Positions 9,534 to 19,308 are shown, numbered from the stretch's first letter. The stretch: DNA of 64,000 nt from Pseudomonas poae (GCF_001439785.1 NZ_JYLI01000001.1:62001-126000), one strand, 5' to 3'. Numbers and translations are program-made. The notes: generated by a model not told the origin, from the sequence alone.

Positions 9534-11174
9534 ATGCGTGATTATGAATCTGCCGTTACATCCTTCGATTATCTGCCACTCGTCGCCCGGGATCTGCATG
9601 GTGAGCTGACTGCCCTGAATGCCTGTATCGAGTGCTGCGACCGGCATACCCAAGGCGACGCTGTGGCGCTGTATTGCGAAGCCCAGGATGGTCGCGCCAC
9701 GCGCTATACGTTCCGCGAGCTGCAAGCCCACACGGCACGCTTCGGCAACTTCCTGCGCGAGCAAGGGGTCAGGCCAGGTGATCGCGTAGCCGGCCTGATG
9801 CCGCGCACGGTTGAACTGTTGATCGCCATTTTAGGCACCTGGCGCATCGGTGCGGTCTATCAGCCACTGTTTACCGCCTTCGGGCCCAAGGCGATCGAGC
9901 AGCGATTGGGCTGCTCCGGCGCGCGCTGGGTCGTGACCGACGCGCACAATCGTCCCAAGCTGGACGACCTTGCAGACAGCCCCAACATCGTCGTGACCGG
10001 TGGAGCGTTGAGCTATCCGAGTGATCACGATTTCTGGAGCACGCTGGGTCTCCAGTCTGACGACTGCGCTCCTGTGCTGCTGGACGCCAGCGCGCCTTTC
10101 CTGCTGATGTGCACGTCGGGGACCACAGGGCCAGCCAAACCGCTGGAGGTACCGTTAAGCGCCCTGCTGGCCTTCAAGGGCTACATGCGTGACGCGATTG
10201 ACCTGCGTGAGGACGACCGGTTCTGGAACCTGGCCGACCCCGGCTGGGCCTATGGCTTGTATTACGCGGTGACGGGACCGCTGGCGTGCGGCCACGCGAC
10301 GCTGTTTTATGACGGGCCGTTCACGGTGGAAAGTACCCAGCGGGTCATTGCAAAGTATGCAATCAACAACCTCGCCGGCTCACCGACGGCCTATCGCTTG
10401 CTGATAGCAGAGGGGGCCGTGTTCACCGACGCCCTGCGTGGCCAGTTGAGGACCGTGAGCAGCGCCGGCGAACCGCTCAACCCGCAAGTCATCCGTTGGT
10501 TTGCCGAGCAACTTGAGGTAGTCATTCACGATCACTACGGCCAGACCGAAATCGGCATGGTGCTGTGCAATCATCACGGTCTACGTCACCCGATACGCGA
10601 GGGCTCGGCCGGTTATGCAGTGCCCGGCTACCGTATTGTCGTGCTGGATAATGCTCAGCGCGAACTGCCGCCAGGCCAGCCGGGAATATTGGCGGTTGAT
10701 CGCGAGCGCTCGCCCCTGTGCTGGTTCGAGGGATACCTGGGGATGCCCACCAAGGTCTTCGTAGGTCGTTATTACCTGAGCGGCGATATCGTCGAGCTCA
10801 ATGACGACGGCAGTATCAGCTTCGTCGGGCGTAACGACGACGTGATTACCACCTCCGGCTACCGCGTCGGGCCTTTCGATGTGGAAAGTGCGCTGATCGA
10901 ACACCCGGCGGTGGTCGAATCGGCTGTGGTCGGCAAACCCGACCCGCAACGCACCGAGATGATCAAGGCGTTCGTCGTGTTGAACAATCAGTACCCGCCC
11001 AGCGCCGAGCTGGCTGAAGTGCTGCGCCTGCATGTCCGGGAGCGTCTGGCCGCACATGCTTACCCGCGGGAAATCGAGTTTGTCGACCAATTGCCCAAGA
11101 CACCCAGTGGCAAGTTGCAACGGTTCATTCTGCGCAACCAGGAGATTGCAAAACAGCAGGGGCTCGACACATGA
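9534..11174 (+). CDS. acsA: Acyl-CoA synthetase (AMP-forming) of the nitrile pathway
   Basis: This 546-residue ANL-superfamily ligase activates the carboxylic acid released by the amidase to acyl-CoA. Core motifs are the P-loop CTSGTTGPAKP (about 200), YGQTEIG (about 337), the YLSGDIV aspartate, the hinge GRNDDVITTSGYRVGP and the C-terminal catalytic Lys in TPSGKLQR. P. chlororaphis B23 has an acyl-CoA synthetase, AcsA, as the last enzyme of its aldoxime-nitrile pathway, and this gene has the same position. An AAGGTG ribosome site precedes the ATG. Substrate chain length cannot be read from the sequence; short aliphatic acids are likely. Confidence 0.9.
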   Translation: MRDYESAVTSFDYLPLVARDLHGELTALNACIECCDRHTQGDAVALYCEAQDGRATRYTFRELQAHTARFGNFLREQGVRPGDRVAGLMPRTVELLIAILGTWRIGAVYQPLFTAFGPKAIEQRLGCSGARWVVTDAHNRPKLDDLADSPNIVVTGGALSYPSDHDFWSTLGLQSDDCAPVLLDASAPFLLMCTSGTTGPAKPLEVPLSALLAFKGYMRDAIDLREDDRFWNLADPGWAYGLYYAVTGPLACGHATLFYDGPFTVESTQRVIAKYAINNLAGSPTAYRLLIAEGAVFTDALRGQLRTVSSAGEPLNPQVIRWFAEQLEVVIHDHYGQTEIGMVLCNHHGLRHPIREGSAGYAVPGYRIVVLDNAQRELPPGQPGILAVDRERSPLCWFEGYLGMPTKVFVGRYYLSGDIVELNDDGSISFVGRNDDVITTSGYRVGPFDVESALIEHPAVVESAVVGKPDPQRTEMIKAFVVLNNQYPPSAELAEVLRLHVRERLAAHAYPREIEFVDQLPKTPSGKLQRFILRNQEIAKQQGLDT

Positions 11175-11190
11175 GCGTGAGCACACGCGG

Positions 11191-11766
11191 ATGTTCCGAG
11201 TGCTAAGCCGCATGGAGTTCCAGCGTAAAGCGCTGGAATTGTTCAAGGAGCGCAGCTTCAGCCAGGTCAGCATGCGAGAGCTGGCGGCGCATGTCGGCAT
11301 CAGCCCTGGCGCAATTTATCACCACGTGGAGAGCAAGGAAGCGCTGCTGTTCGAACTGCTGATGGAGCTGTATCAGGCGCTGCTGTCTCAGGTCGAGCGG
11401 GTCAACAAGCGCAAACTGCCTCCCGCGCAACGCTTGACCACATTGATTGAATACCACCTGCGCTTGCATGAGAACATGACCGGGCACTTCAAGCTGGCCG
11501 TCATGGACGTCGGCTGCCTGAGCCCGCCCATGGAGGAACAGGTGCGGCGATTGAGGAAAGCTTACGAGTCAGAAATGTTGAGCCTGGTCGGGCAACTGAG
11601 CCATGAACCTGGCGGACCTCTGCGTGAAGGTGCACTCAAGGCAATATTGCCCCTTCTGAACAGCCTACCCGCCTGGTTGAATCCCATGATGGAGAACACT
11701 CAGCGCCGCGTCATTACCAGGACCATCGCCCATGCGGTGGTGCAGGCGATAAATACGCTGCCTTGA
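11191..11766 (+). CDS. TetR-family regulator at the end of the nitrile operon
   Basis: A 191-residue TetR-type protein starting MFRVLSRMEFQRKALELF. The DNA-binding helix-turn-helix lies at about residues 8-55 (FSQVSMRELAAHVGISPGAIYHHVESKEALL). The C-terminal half is the TetR ligand-binding region (YKDL/FadR-like). It begins 16 bases after acsA, without a good ribosome site, and may depend on coupling. Linkage to an acyl-CoA synthetase suggests a ligand such as an acyl-CoA. Whether it represses this operon or another is not visible. Confidence 0.85.
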   Translation: MFRVLSRMEFQRKALELFKERSFSQVSMRELAAHVGISPGAIYHHVESKEALLFELLMELYQALLSQVERVNKRKLPPAQRLTTLIEYHLRLHENMTGHFKLAVMDVGCLSPPMEEQVRRLRKAYESEMLSLVGQLSHEPGGPLREGALKAILPLLNSLPAWLNPMMENTQRRVITRTIAHAVVQAINTLP

Positions 11767-11815
11767 GTCAATTTATTGCATTGGCAGGAGCATGTTGTCC
11801 CCAGCCATCAGCTCA

Positions 11816-12235
11816 TTAAGACGCGCGTCGACTTTCCAGAATAGAGAAAAAGTACATGCCGGCCAGCATGGCTAAAAAGAAGATGAGGGCTTGCCAATGC
11901 CAGGTAAGTAAAAGAGCGACTGCTGGCCCAGGGCAGATTCCCGCAATTCCCCACCCAATACCGAACAACAGGCTGCCACCAATCAAGCGTGCGTCCAACT
12001 CGTTTTTCAGTGGTAGCTGCATGCGGGCTCCCAGCAAAGATTGCCTTTTCTTACGCGCCCAATTTAGAGGGATGACCGCTACTGAGATCGCCCCTAGCAT
12101 AACCAGTGCAAGTGACGGATCCCAGGCCCCAGCCACATCAAGAAAGGCCAATACTTTAGCGGGGTTCGCCATGCCTGCCAGTAGCAGACCCAATCCAAAT
12201 ATCAAGCCTGCAAAAAATGCAGCTAATTTGATCAT
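11816..12235 (-). CDS. YeeE/YedE-family membrane protein, second half
   Basis: This 139-residue membrane protein has about four hydrophobic segments and the conserved motif GWGIAGICPGPA (DUF6691/YeeE-like second half). It starts 2 bases after the stop of the partner gene at 12238-12672, so they are co-transcribed and probably coupled. The pair equals one full-length YeeE/YedE transporter split into two chains. Family members import thiosulfate or related sulfur compounds through conserved cysteines. The longer frame reading upstream to 12424 lies inside the partner and is not the start. Confidence 0.85.
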   Translation of the reverse strand: MIKLAAFFAGLIFGLGLLLAGMANPAKVLAFLDVAGAWDPSLALVMLGAISVAVIPLNWARKKRQSLLGARMQLPLKNELDARLIGGSLLFGIGWGIAGICPGPAVALLLTWHWQALIFFLAMLAGMYFFSILESRRAS

Positions 12236-12237
12236 CT

Positions 12238-12672
12238 TTAAACCCCCAGGACATGACGACTGACGTATACCGTCGCAAATCCAGTAGTCATAAAGCACGC
12301 CGTTGCTACGATGGAGCGAGGTGATAGTCGCGAGACCCCACATACTCCGTGGCCGCTCGTACAGCCCGAACCGTAACGCGTTCCCACGCCAACAAGCAGA
12401 CCCGCTATGGCTAGGGCAGGCCACTCTGTATTAATCGCTATCTTTGGCAAGACAGTGAACGCGCCCCACAACAATGGCGAAATTACAAGGCCAAGCAGAA
12501 ACAATGCTTTCTCGCTCCAGCCTTCACTGGGAAATTGCATCACGCCTCCAAGCAAGCCGCTGATGCCTGCGATACGGCCATTTGCGAGAACGAACAAGCT
12601 GACGGCCATTCCTATCAAGGCTCCACCGCACAATGAAGTCCATGGCGAGAAGTTGATCCAATCAATGCTCAT
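12238..12672 (-). CDS. YeeE/YedE-family membrane protein, first half
   Basis: This 144-residue protein has about four transmembrane segments and the sulfur-transporter motif [12 protein letters not shown] near residue 105. The start at [10 protein letters not shown] has an AGGAGA ribosome site 5-6 bases upstream. Together with the downstream gene it should form a two-chain sulfur-compound channel. No BigR repressor, persulfide dioxygenase or rhodanese gene lies next to it, although such genes often accompany this pair. Confidence 0.87.
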   Translation of the reverse strand: MSIDWINFSPWTSLCGGALIGMAVSLFVLANGRIAGISGLLGGVMQFPSEGWSEKALFLLGLVISPLLWGAFTVLPKIAINTEWPALAIAGLLVGVGTRYGSGCTSGHGVCGVSRLSPRSIVATACFMTTGFATVYVSRHVLGV

Positions 12673-12713
12673 GTTGTCTCTCCTGCACAAAGGGGCCGGT
12701 AAAGGACGTTGAT

Positions 12714-12995
12714 ATGGGAATCATAATCCTTCATTACGATGGTGACGAAGACGATAACGGTATTGCCGTCGCAATTGTGCGCGTGAAAGCCGTGTGCCCG
12801 TTCGTCCTCGCTGACATGCAAGCGGCCTGTGCAAGTTATTTTGAAGGCGGCTGGCTCGCATGGGAGTTGAGTGACTTAAGGCCAGTCACACGCTCAGTGG
12901 TCATCCAAGCGGCGCGGAGTATCTACGAAGTAGACTTCTGCTTCCAGACAAGCGCTGAACATTACACCCATTTGCGGTTAAAAATGGCGAGATAG
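12714..12995 (+). CDS. Small conserved-looking hypothetical protein
   Basis: A 93-residue soluble protein starting MGIIILHYDGDEDDNG. An AAAGGACG ribosome site precedes the ATG. The acidic N terminus is followed by a mixed alpha/beta sequence with three cysteines. I recognise no family. It is divergent from the YeeE/YedE pair (41 bases apart) and convergent with the substrate-binding-like gene, so it is likely a single-gene unit. It could share regulation with the sulfur transporter. Confidence 0.6.
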   Translation: MGIIILHYDGDEDDNGIAVAIVRVKAVCPFVLADMQAACASYFEGGWLAWELSDLRPVTRSVVIQAARSIYEVDFCFQTSAEHYTHLRLKMAR

Positions 12996-13001
12996 AACGC
13001 T

Positions 13002-13733
13002 TCACGCCAAAGGTGCGACCGTCACATCGGTCTGGCCGTTCTCGTTCAAAACAGTGCGCACAAAACCTTCGGCTTTCTTTCGCTCGACGAAAACCCGAAC
13101 AAAAGCAGCACCCGCCTCACAAGCTCGGGGAACGGCCATTGCCTGGCGAATAGAGGTGAACGCGCCATCAAGAACACGGTAGGAAGGATTGCCAGCTGCG
13201 ACCTTCTCCAGCGGCTGCCTCACACCTGCAGCCGCATCCAGGGCCTGCTCGATATAAAGATCCACGGCACCGGCAGAGGTTGCCGCACGCTCAAGCTGCG
13301 CATGCTTTAACGTACGAGAAAGAAACAAGTCATAGGCTGCCCCTCTGCCCACCGCGATCTTCAGCCCCGACTGATCAAGATCCTGTACATGCTGATAAGT
13401 TGAATCAGCGGCCACCAGATAAGTGCCCTCAATGATGACGTACGGCTCGCTGAACGCGATCTGCTCTTCTCGCACTGGCTCAATAGCCAGAAACGCAACG
13501 CTCCATACACCTTCTTCAAGCGCCGAAAATACTTTGCCGGCAGCGTCGAAGGTAACCATCTCCAACTGCACATCGAGCTCTTGCGCCAACGCCTTGGCCA
13601 ATGCCACCGATACGCCTTGAGGCGAACCGTCCGGCGCCTGTTGCGCCAGAACAGGATTACCGAAATTAATTGCTGCACGCAGCACACCTTCCGGGGCCAA
13701 ATCTTGAAGCACAGCATGGTCGAGAGAGGTCAT
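13002..13733 (-). CDS. Substrate-binding-protein fold (SBP_bac_3-like) without signal peptide
   Basis: This 243-residue protein has the two-lobe type II periplasmic-binding fold (GVLRAAINFGNP; AFSEPYVIIEGTYLV; hinge near LKIAVGRGAAYD). It has no signal peptide or lipobox, so it probably stays in the cytoplasm. No ABC permease or ATPase is nearby, so transport is unlikely. Some proteins of this fold are enzymes, including, as I recall, an aconitate isomerase of Pseudomonas. Its place at the end of a LysR-aconitase-lactonase-MFS set makes an isomerase or metabolite-sensing role possible. GGAGCA ribosome site before the ATG. Confidence 0.8.
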   Translation of the reverse strand: MTSLDHAVLQDLAPEGVLRAAINFGNPVLAQQAPDGSPQGVSVALAKALAQELDVQLEMVTFDAAGKVFSALEEGVWSVAFLAIEPVREEQIAFSEPYVIIEGTYLVAADSTYQHVQDLDQSGLKIAVGRGAAYDLFLSRTLKHAQLERAATSAGAVDLYIEQALDAAAGVRQPLEKVAAGNPSYRVLDGAFTSIRQAMAVPRACEAGAAFVRVFVERKKAEGFVRTVLNENGQTDVTVAPLA

Positions 13734-13803
13734 TTAATTGCTCCGAGATTAAGGCTAGTAGTCCTCACCAGATCGGCAAGGTATAGGAAAAAATCAGTTC
13801 GGA

Positions 13804-15126
13804 TTAGTTAGCCTCGCGAGCGATCGGATTGCCGCTTTGCGTCTCATCCTTATTGTTGACGCGCATCAGGATGGTCATCAGGAAACCGACTACCAGCAAC
13901 GCACTCAAGAACAAAAGGCCAGTGGATGCGCTTTGGCTATTGCCCTTCACCATGCCGATCAAGGATGGCCCGGCGAAACCGCCTAGGTTGCCGATGGAAT
14001 TGATAACGGCAATCGAGACTGCAGCTGTAGTGCGGTCGAGGAAAAGGGTAGGCAACGCCCAGAACGGCGACTTGAAACTGTACAGTCAGGACAGTGCGAC
14101 ACAGATCATAGCTGTCGCAAGATAGGGGTTTTGCAGCATGCCGGCACCGACCATGCCCAACGCCGCGATGAGCAATGGGATAGCAGAGTGCAGCTTACGC
14201 TCGTCACGCTTATCGGAGCTTCGCGACCAAAGGATCATTGCCGCAGTCGCAACGATGTAAGGCAGCATTGCGATAAGACCGATCTGAGTGTGCGTCAGCG
14301 ACTCTGAAAAGCTCTTGATGATCTGCGGCATCCAATAACCGATGCCCAAGCTACCGCACTGATATACAAAATAGATGAAGCTCAGGTAGAGCACCTTTGG
14401 GTTGGTCATTGTCTTGAACACGCTAAGGCGCTTAACGTTCTTGCGACTTTGACGGTCACGCTCAAGCTCTTCAAGCAACCAGGCTTTCTCATCAGGCTTG
14501 AGCCATTTGGCCTGCTCAGGCTTGTCGGTGAGAAAGAAGTAGCAGGCAACACCCAGGAAGACGGCAGGAATACCTTCCAGAAAAAGCATCCAGCGCCAGC
14601 CGCTCCAGTTGAACCAACTGATGTTATCCATGATCCAGGTGCTCATCGGAGCGCCGATGATGTAGCTCACCGGGATAGCAGCAGTGAACAGTGCAACCGT
14701 GGTGGCCAACTCTTTGGAGCGAAACCAGAAGGTCAGATAAACAATGATGCCAGGGAAGAATCCCGCCTCTGCAACCCCCAGGAAGAAGCGAAGGATGTAC
14801 AACTGATTCGCCGTTTGTGCGAACGCTGTCAGAGCGGCAATGAAACCCCAAGTCACGAGTATCCGCGCAATCCAAACCCGGGCACCGAACTTGTTCAGCA
14901 TGACGTTACTAGGCACTTCGAACAGGAAGTAGCCAATAAAGAAAATGCCTGAAATGAATCCGAAAGCCTCGCTAGATAATGCGAGTTCTTTATTCATCTG
15001 CAGGGCAGCGTACCCGATGTTAGCTCGATCAAGATACGAAACAATATAAAGCAGGAATACGAACGGAATAATTCTCCCCGTGACCTTGCGTACGATGGCT
15101 GCTTCATCAGGTTTATTATTGCTCAT
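13804..15126 (-). pseudogene. MFS organic-anion transporter interrupted by one in-frame TGA
   Basis: Read as one frame, this is a 440-codon anion:cation symporter of the MFS (tartrate/phthalate/glucarate-like), starting MSNNKPDEAAIVRKVTGRII. The first 346 residues run to a TGA at 14086-14088. The same frame then continues for 94 codons, including helices of the C-terminal bundle (AVSIAVINSIGNLGGFAGPS), to a normal stop. No frameshift is needed. Only the stop codon breaks the gene, so the product would lose roughly its last two or three helices. Ribosome site GAGGT precedes the ATG. It may be a recent inactivation, a sequencing error, or a read-through gene. Confidence 0.8.
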
Positions 15127-15185
15127 GGCGACCTCGTTGGAGCAAGCCTAAACCTGCTCCTATAATTATTGTAAGACGTAGCCGG

Positions 15186-16424
15186 TCAGGCTGAAAAAAT
15201 CATGCAGACTGGGCTACCGGTCGAAACCGTGAATCCCGTCTTACTCAACGCACCGGTCTTGGCGTCCGTTGCCATTGAAATAATGGTGTCGCTGTCTTCA
15301 TTCAGCGCGAACAGGAAGCGCTCGTTCGGTGTGAGGGTAAAGAAGCGCGGCGTCTTGCCATCAGTGGGCATGAACTCCACCGGGGTGAGCATGCCGCTGC
15401 CCTGATCGATGGCGAACACTGCCACGCTGTCGTACCCCCGGTTCGAGGCGTAGAGGAAGCGACCACTGCGGTCGATCTCGATCTCTGAAGCACGGCTGTT
15501 GCCAGTGAAAGTCGCTGGCAATGACGGTAATACCTGGATCGGCGAGAGCGCGCCGCTTTGGCCATTGAAGCGGTATGCGGTCACGCTTGAATCAAGTTCA
15601 TTGACCACATACGCAAATGACGCTTTTGGGTGGAACGCCAGGTGGCGAGGCCCTGCCCCTTCCCTGCTGGTCACGAATGGCTGATCTGCCGGATACAGTT
15701 TGCCGTTGTGGAATTTAAAGCTGAACACCCGATCCAGGCCTTTGTCTGGCACCAGCACAAACTTGCCAGACGGATCGAACGGGTTGAAATGCGGCTTGGC
15801 GAAGGGTTGCTCTACGCGGTGTGGGCCTAGCGGGCCTTCCAGCTTGAGCAACTGGTTGATACTGCCGAGCGATCCGTCTTCAGCGATATTCATCACCGCC
15901 AACGATCCGCCGATGTGGTTGGAGACCACTAAAAAACGCTGCGTGGGGTCGAGTGCCAAGTGAACCGGGTTCTTCCCCTCACAACTTTGGCGGTTGATGA
16001 ACGTGATTTTGCCGGTTGCCTTATCTACGCTGAAAGCACTGACTTCGGTCAGATCTCCGTGCACCGTGTACAGCCGATCCCCAGCCCTGTTGAGAGCAAG
16101 GAATGAAGGGTTAACCAGATCCTTGAAGACCTGCACGAGAGCCAACGTGCCAGCCTCCTGGTCGACCTTGTAAACGGTGATGCCTTCACCGCGTGCATTA
16201 CGCTCACGTGTAGTGCGCGACCCGACATAGGCGTACATAGGGGTATTTCTCCGTGACTCAGTATTGTTATTCAGAAGGTTAGCGGCCTGAGCGAGACCGG
16301 CGGGCAACAGAGCTCCCAGAGCCGAAATCCCAGCTACAGCGCCCATCTGTTTGAGTACACTGCGGCGGGTTGCGCCATTTGATGCAGGCAGGCAGGTACC
16401 TGCGTCTTGATCATCGCCGTGCAT
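15186..16424 (-). CDS. Tat-exported lactonase (beta-propeller, YbhE/carboxymuconate-cyclase family)
   Basis: This 412-residue protein has a twin-arginine signal (Arg20-Arg21 in TRRSVLKQMG, then a hydrophobic stretch ending near GLAQA). The rest is a seven-bladed propeller of the lactonase family, with repeats such as LALDPTQRFLVVSNH and IEIDRSGRFLYASNRGYDS. Family members hydrolyse 6-phosphogluconolactone or related lactones, or cyclise carboxymuconate. A folded, exported enzyme points to a periplasmic lactone substrate. It lies between the aconitase and the MFS gene on the same strand. An AAAGGACG ribosome site precedes the ATG. Confidence 0.87.
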   Translation of the reverse strand: MHGDDQDAGTCLPASNGATRRSVLKQMGAVAGISALGALLPAGLAQAANLLNNNTESRRNTPMYAYVGSRTTRERNARGEGITVYKVDQEAGTLALVQVFKDLVNPSFLALNRAGDRLYTVHGDLTEVSAFSVDKATGKITFINRQSCEGKNPVHLALDPTQRFLVVSNHIGGSLAVMNIAEDGSLGSINQLLKLEGPLGPHRVEQPFAKPHFNPFDPSGKFVLVPDKGLDRVFSFKFHNGKLYPADQPFVTSREGAGPRHLAFHPKASFAYVVNELDSSVTAYRFNGQSGALSPIQVLPSLPATFTGNSRASEIEIDRSGRFLYASNRGYDSVAVFAIDQGSGMLTPVEFMPTDGKTPRFFTLTPNERFLFALNEDSDTIISMATDAKTGALSKTGFTVSTGSPVCMIFSA

Positions 16425-16487
16425 AGATGCGTCCTTTTTATTGTTAATCGCATTTTGTCCGGCCCCTGAGCGAGGGCCGTGGTCAAA

Positions 16488-19166
16488 TCAGTGCTGCGTT
16501 CGCGCTACCACTTTGCGAATGACGAACGGGAGAACGCCGCCGTGCATCAGATAACGAATCTCTTGCAACGAGTCCAAACGGACACCGAGCTCGACCTGCT
16601 GCTGGTCACCACTGCCGCGATGGATAACCAGAGTCACTCGGTTGTCACCTACAGCCAGGTCATCCAAACCAATGAAGTCAAAGCGCTCGTCACCCTGAAG
16701 ATTGAGCTCGCTTACCGACTGCCCATTTTTGAATTGCAGTGGAATGACCCCCATGCCAATCAGGTTGCTACGGTGGATACGCTCGATGCTCTGCGCCACC
16801 ACCGCCTTGACTCCGAGTAACGCCTGAGCTTTCGCCGCCCAGTCACGACTGGAGCCTGCGCCATAGTTGATTCCCGCAAAAACGACCATTGGTGTCTGCT
16901 GGGAAGCATAACTTTTGGCCGCTTCGTACAGAGGCAGGCAAGCACTGTGATCGGCGTTCCAGGCCCAGACCCCCGGCCCTGGCTGGCTCTCACCTAACTG
17001 CAGATTTTTGACCGACTTATTGGTGAAGGCTCCGCGCAACATAACTTCATGGTTACTACGACGGGTGGAGTACTGGTTCAGGTCTGCCGGATCCTCACCT
17101 CGTTCAAGCAACCACTGGCCGGCCAGGCTATCTGCAGGAATGGAATAGGCAGGAGAAATGTGATCGGTGGTCACGTTGTCACCCAGTACCATCAGCGTAC
17201 GAGCGCCGCTGATCGCCAAGCTTGTTTTAGGTTCGCGAGCGATGTTAGCCAGGTATTGAGGACGACGCAGGTAGGTCGAATCTGGGCTCCAAGGAAATTG
17301 CACACTTCCTTCTGCCGACAGAGCTTGCCAGTGGTGAGTACCTTCCCAAACTTTGGCCAGGCGCTGCTGAAAAAATTCGGGCTTGACGGCCTTGACAGCT
17401 TGCTCGGCAATCTCAGCGTCGGAAGGCATCAAATCGCGCAAGTACACAGGCTTGCCATCACGATCATTGGCCAGCGGGTCGGACTGCAGATCGATGTCAA
17501 TGGTGCCGGCAATAGCGTAAGCCACGCACAACGCCGGCGAAGCCAGGTAGCCCGCTGGAATCTTCGGGTTCACTCGCCCCTCGAAGTTTCTGTTACCGGA
17601 CAACACCACCACGCCTTTGAGACCTTGATCTGCGAACTTGTCTACGTGCTCTTCGAGCGACCCCGAGTTACCGATGCAGGTCATGCAGCCGAAACCCGCC
17701 AGATCGAATCCCAACGCCGAAAAGTCTTCGAGCAGGTTTGCCTCTTTCAGGTAGTCCGCGACCACGCGGGAGCCTGGCGAAAGAGAGGTCTTTACCCAAG
17801 GCTTGCGCTGAATACCCAGCTCACGAGCCTTGCGGGCCAGCAAGCCAGCCTGGATCATCTGCGCAGGGTTGGCGGTGTTCGTGCAGCTCGTAATCGCCGA
17901 CATTACCACGGCACCATGGGTGATCGGCTGACCAAACGATGGCTCGAAAAAGCTCTGTTGCGCAGGTGCCGTGATCAATTTCCCTTCACCCATCACTTCC
18001 TGATGGAATGAAGCGGCAGCGTTCGAGAGCTTCTGACGCTGATGCGGCTGGTGTGGGCCTGCCACACTCGGCTCGATATCAGCCAGATCCAGATCAATCA
18101 ACTCATCAAATTGTGGTTCATCGAGCTCATCCCGACGCCAGAGCGGTTGCGCGCTCATGTAGCTGACGACCTTGCGGCACAGTTCCGGTGAGCGGCCGCT
18201 GAGCTTCAGGTAAGACAGCGTTTCGTTGTCGAATGGGAAGAACACCACGGTCGCGCCGTATTCGGGCGCCATGTTCGAGACAGTGCCACGCGCGGCCCAA
18301 CTCAGCCCGGAAAGACCAGGGCCGGTGAACTCTACGAATTTGCCGACGACCGAACGTTTGCGCAGAGTTTCCGCCACGTGCAACGACAGGTCCGTAGCAG
18401 TAACGCCTGGACGCAGCGCGTTGGTGACGCGGATACCCACAACCTTTGGAAAGCTGATCGGCACCGGCTCGCCAACCATGGCTGCCTGACCTTCCAGGCC
18501 TCCTACGCCCCACCCCAGGACACCGATGGCGTTGATCATTGGCGTATGGCTGTCGGTTGCGACCATGTCGTCTGGATGCAGCAAGCGCTGGCCGTCATCG
18601 GTGGTGCTTTCCCACACCACCTGCGCGAGGGCTTCCATGTTCATCTGGTGAATAATGCCTGTGCCTGGAGGAATCACACCGAAGTTGGTCAGGCTCTTTT
18701 GCGCCCATTTGATAAATCGATACCGCTCGCTGTTGCGGCGAAAATCAATGTCCAGATTCTGCTCGACCGCATCTGCTTCTGCGTAATGTTCCACGATCAC
18801 GGAGTGGTCGATGGTCAGCACGGCTGGAATCAGCGGGTTCATGGTTTTCGGATCGCCGCCCAGGTCCGCCACAACGTCACGCATGCCCGCGAAGTCAGCC
18901 AACGCCGGCAGACAGGTCGTGTCATGAAACATAAGGCGGTTGGGCTGGAATGGCACTTCACAGTCAGGGCCTTGGCCAGTGGCACGAGCTAAAACAGACG
19001 GCAATGCCTCAGGGGAGCAGCGCGCCACGTTTTCCAGAAGGATTCGGATCGAGTAGGGAAGTTTCGATAGTTGTGCTGAGGAAAGCATCTTGGCCAGATC
19101 GACATAAGCAAATGGCTCTTCGTCGATCACCAGATGATTGATGAGGTCGTAAGCAGTCTCGGTCAT
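16488..19166 (-). CDS. acnA: Aconitate hydratase, AcnA type
   Basis: This 892-residue enzyme has the length and domain order of monofunctional AcnA/IRP1-type aconitases. The [4Fe-4S] cysteines are in SCTNT and GCMTCIGNSG. Catalytic and swivel-domain motifs include DSHTPMINAIGVLGWGVGG, GSSRDWAAKA and NLIGMGVIPLQF. It isomerises citrate and isocitrate via cis-aconitate. Its place beside a LysR gene, a lactonase and a carboxylate transporter suggests an accessory copy dedicated to a tricarboxylate catabolic pathway rather than the housekeeping enzyme, though that is inference. No acnD/prpF methylcitrate partners are seen. Confidence 0.92.
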   Translation of the reverse strand: MTETAYDLINHLVIDEEPFAYVDLAKMLSSAQLSKLPYSIRILLENVARCSPEALPSVLARATGQGPDCEVPFQPNRLMFHDTTCLPALADFAGMRDVVADLGGDPKTMNPLIPAVLTIDHSVIVEHYAEADAVEQNLDIDFRRNSERYRFIKWAQKSLTNFGVIPPGTGIIHQMNMEALAQVVWESTTDDGQRLLHPDDMVATDSHTPMINAIGVLGWGVGGLEGQAAMVGEPVPISFPKVVGIRVTNALRPGVTATDLSLHVAETLRKRSVVGKFVEFTGPGLSGLSWAARGTVSNMAPEYGATVVFFPFDNETLSYLKLSGRSPELCRKVVSYMSAQPLWRRDELDEPQFDELIDLDLADIEPSVAGPHQPHQRQKLSNAAASFHQEVMGEGKLITAPAQQSFFEPSFGQPITHGAVVMSAITSCTNTANPAQMIQAGLLARKARELGIQRKPWVKTSLSPGSRVVADYLKEANLLEDFSALGFDLAGFGCMTCIGNSGSLEEHVDKFADQGLKGVVVLSGNRNFEGRVNPKIPAGYLASPALCVAYAIAGTIDIDLQSDPLANDRDGKPVYLRDLMPSDAEIAEQAVKAVKPEFFQQRLAKVWEGTHHWQALSAEGSVQFPWSPDSTYLRRPQYLANIAREPKTSLAISGARTLMVLGDNVTTDHISPAYSIPADSLAGQWLLERGEDPADLNQYSTRRSNHEVMLRGAFTNKSVKNLQLGESQPGPGVWAWNADHSACLPLYEAAKSYASQQTPMVVFAGINYGAGSSRDWAAKAQALLGVKAVVAQSIERIHRSNLIGMGVIPLQFKNGQSVSELNLQGDERFDFIGLDDLAVGDNRVTLVIHRGSGDQQQVELGVRLDSLQEIRYLMHGGVLPFVIRKVVARTQH

Positions 19167-19287
19167 TCTCGTATCGCTCAGGCTTTTTATAATGGTCGCG
19201 GGATTCGAGGGCTAGCCGATCTATACCGCTAATGAGCCGATACTAGGACTACTAAACACTGCTGAAAATTGATGAATCGTCATAGCT

Positions 19288-19308
19288 GCGTTCTCTAAAG
19301 GAGAACGC
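19288..19308 (-). terminator. Hairpin just after the LysR gene
   Basis: GCGTTCTC at 19288-19295 pairs perfectly with GAGAACGC at 19301-19308, with a 5-base loop. It touches the LysR stop codon and lies upstream of acnA. It has no clear T tract, so it may be a weak terminator or attenuator between lysR and acnA. Confidence 0.35.

Noticed and set aside
14086..14088. TGA in the MFS gene as a selenocysteine codon
   Set aside because: No MFS transporter of this family is a known selenoprotein and I saw no SECIS-like hairpin directly downstream; nonsense mutation or error is simpler.
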